Source of the DNA: Lysobacter_F sp035645555
Lineage (GTDB): Bacteria > Pseudomonadota > Gammaproteobacteria > Xanthomonadales > Xanthomonadaceae
NCBI GenBank assembly: GCA_035645555.1
Contig: DASQMI010000040.1
Location: 1-6,591 of the forward strand
Length of the DNA: 6,591 nt
Direction of reading: 5' to 3'
A program made the position numbers and the translations under genes. Each line of letters opens with the position of its first letter. The stretch's first letter is position 1. The notes beneath the pieces are model-generated. The model made no database searches, was not told where the DNA came from, and saw only the letters and a list, made by a program, of their open reading frames with translations. Shown in pieces: positions 5,809 through 6,591 of the stretch.

Positions 5809-6591
5809 ATGAGCCAAGCCCGCGTCCTCGGCCTGATCGGCGTCGCCGCCGTAGCGGCCCTCGCCGTCGCCTACGCCCAGACCACCGTCACCCCGGTGCC
5901 GGACAACGCGCCGGTGGAAGCGGCGCCGCTCGATGCCGCCGCGCAGGTGACCTGGGGCGACCCCAAGGCCGGCCAGAGCAAGGCCGCCGCGTGCGCCGCC
6001 TGCCACGGCGTCGACGGCAACCCGGCCGACCCGCAATACCCGCGCCTGGCCGGCATGCCGGAGCGCTACATCGCCCACCAGCTGGCGCTGTTCAAGAGCA
6101 ACGAGCGCACCAGCGGCATGGCCGCGGTGATGAAGCCGTTCGCTGATCCGCTGAGCCCGCAGGACATGCGCGATCTCGGCGCCTACTTTGCCCAGCAGAC
6201 CGCCGGCGCCGGCGTGGCCGACGACACGGCGATCCAGCAGGGCCCGTACGCCGGCATGAAGTACTACGAGGTCGGCCAGCGCCTGTTCGTCGGCGGCGAC
6301 GCCGCGCGCGGCATTCCGGCGTGCATGGCCTGCCACGGCCCGGACGGCTCCGGCAACCCCGGCCCGGCCTACCCGTCGCTGGCCGGCCAGCAGGCGCCGT
6401 ACGTGCAGCGCCGCCTGGAGGAGTACCGCGCCGGCCAGACCACCCGCCGCGACCCGGCGCTGTTCAACATCATGGCGAGCGTGGCCAAGCAGCTCACCGA
6501 CGAGGAGATCGGCGCGCTGGCGAGCTACCTGCAGGGCCTGCACGACCGCGCCCGCGACGTGGCCGCGGCCGGCACCCCGGCTGCTGCCCCT
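5809..6591 (+). CDS. Di-heme cytochrome c4, 3' end outside window
   Basis: This is a periplasmic, two-domain c-type cytochrome that carries electrons from the bc1 complex to terminal oxidases (family role). The 261 codons visible have no stop. A Sec signal peptide (residues 1-23, predicted cut AYA|QT) is followed by a Pro/Ala-rich stretch (24-48). Domain 1 has CAACH (62-66) with M108 as likely axial ligand. Domain 2 has CMACH (172-176) with M222. Each Met lies seven residues before the conserved Leu of an LSPQD or LTDEE motif, and RLAG and SLAG follow the hemes, as in cytochrome c4. The core ends at YLQGL (about residue 243) and an Ala/Pro-rich tail continues to the edge, so little should be missing. 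The gene has a good promoter and diverges from engB. In pseudomonads the next gene is often dsbA-like, but that lies outside this window. Pseudomonas calls the gene cc4. Confidence 0.95.
   Translation, partial: MSQARVLGLIGVAAVAALAVAYAQTTVTPVPDNAPVEAAPLDAAAQVTWGDPKAGQSKAAACAACHGVDGNPADPQYPRLAGMPERYIAHQLALFKSNERTSGMAAVMKPFADPLSPQDMRDLGAYFAQQTAGAGVADDTAIQQGPYAGMKYYEVGQRLFVGGDAARGIPACMACHGPDGSGNPGPAYPSLAGQQAPYVQRRLEEYRAGQTTRRDPALFNIMASVAKQLTDEEIGALASYLQGLHDRARDVAAAGTPAAAP

Noticed and set aside
5067..6146. A 359-codon plus-strand frame over engB and the start of cytochrome c4
   Set aside because: It is antisense to the clear GTPase motifs of engB and in a different frame from the CxxCH-containing c4 gene. 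It is a shadow frame.
5701..6543. A 280-codon minus-strand frame opposite cytochrome c4
   Set aside because: It is antisense to the haem-motif-bearing c4 frame and has Ala/Gly/Val/Arg-rich low-complexity composition with no domain.

Overview
The window is GC-rich DNA with four protein-coding genes, two of them cut by the window edges. The organism is most likely a Gammaproteobacterium of the Xanthomonadaceae/Lysobacteraceae type (Lysobacter, Luteimonas or Xanthomonas relatives). This is inferred from the GC-rich codon use, the Xanthomonas/Caulobacter style of TonB-dependent receptor, and the divergent engB / cytochrome c4 pair. No sequence search was possible.

Left half, positions 1-5066: a divergent alpha-glucan module. 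A secreted glycoside hydrolase family 13 (alpha-amylase clan) enzyme is read leftwards from 2001 and runs off the left edge. A 918-residue TonB-dependent outer-membrane receptor is read rightwards from 2255 to 5011 and ends in a strong intrinsic terminator. The 253 bp between their start codons hold two copies of a 15-bp sequence embedded in near-palindromes with a central CG. They lie 27 bp apart and look like operators of a LacI-type regulator that could control both genes. The simplest model is that the exported amylase cuts starch-like polymers and the receptor imports the resulting maltodextrins across the outer membrane. The regulator gene and the inner-membrane transporter are not in the window.

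Right half, positions 5097-6591: housekeeping. engB (yihA/ysxC), a ribosome-assembly GTPase, is read leftwards and converges on the receptor gene. Divergently from engB, behind a near-consensus sigma-70 promoter, lies a di-heme cytochrome c4 gene that is open to the right edge with no stop codon. It carries two CxxCH haem motifs and a signal peptide.

There are no tRNA or rRNA genes, mobile elements, CRISPR arrays or phage genes that I can see. The points most worth checking are the shared double operator, the mixed cyclodextrin-glucanotransferase/amylase signature of the GH13 enzyme, and its C-terminus, which is cut where a glucodextranase-type domain may begin. I found no evidence for a wholly new biological system.
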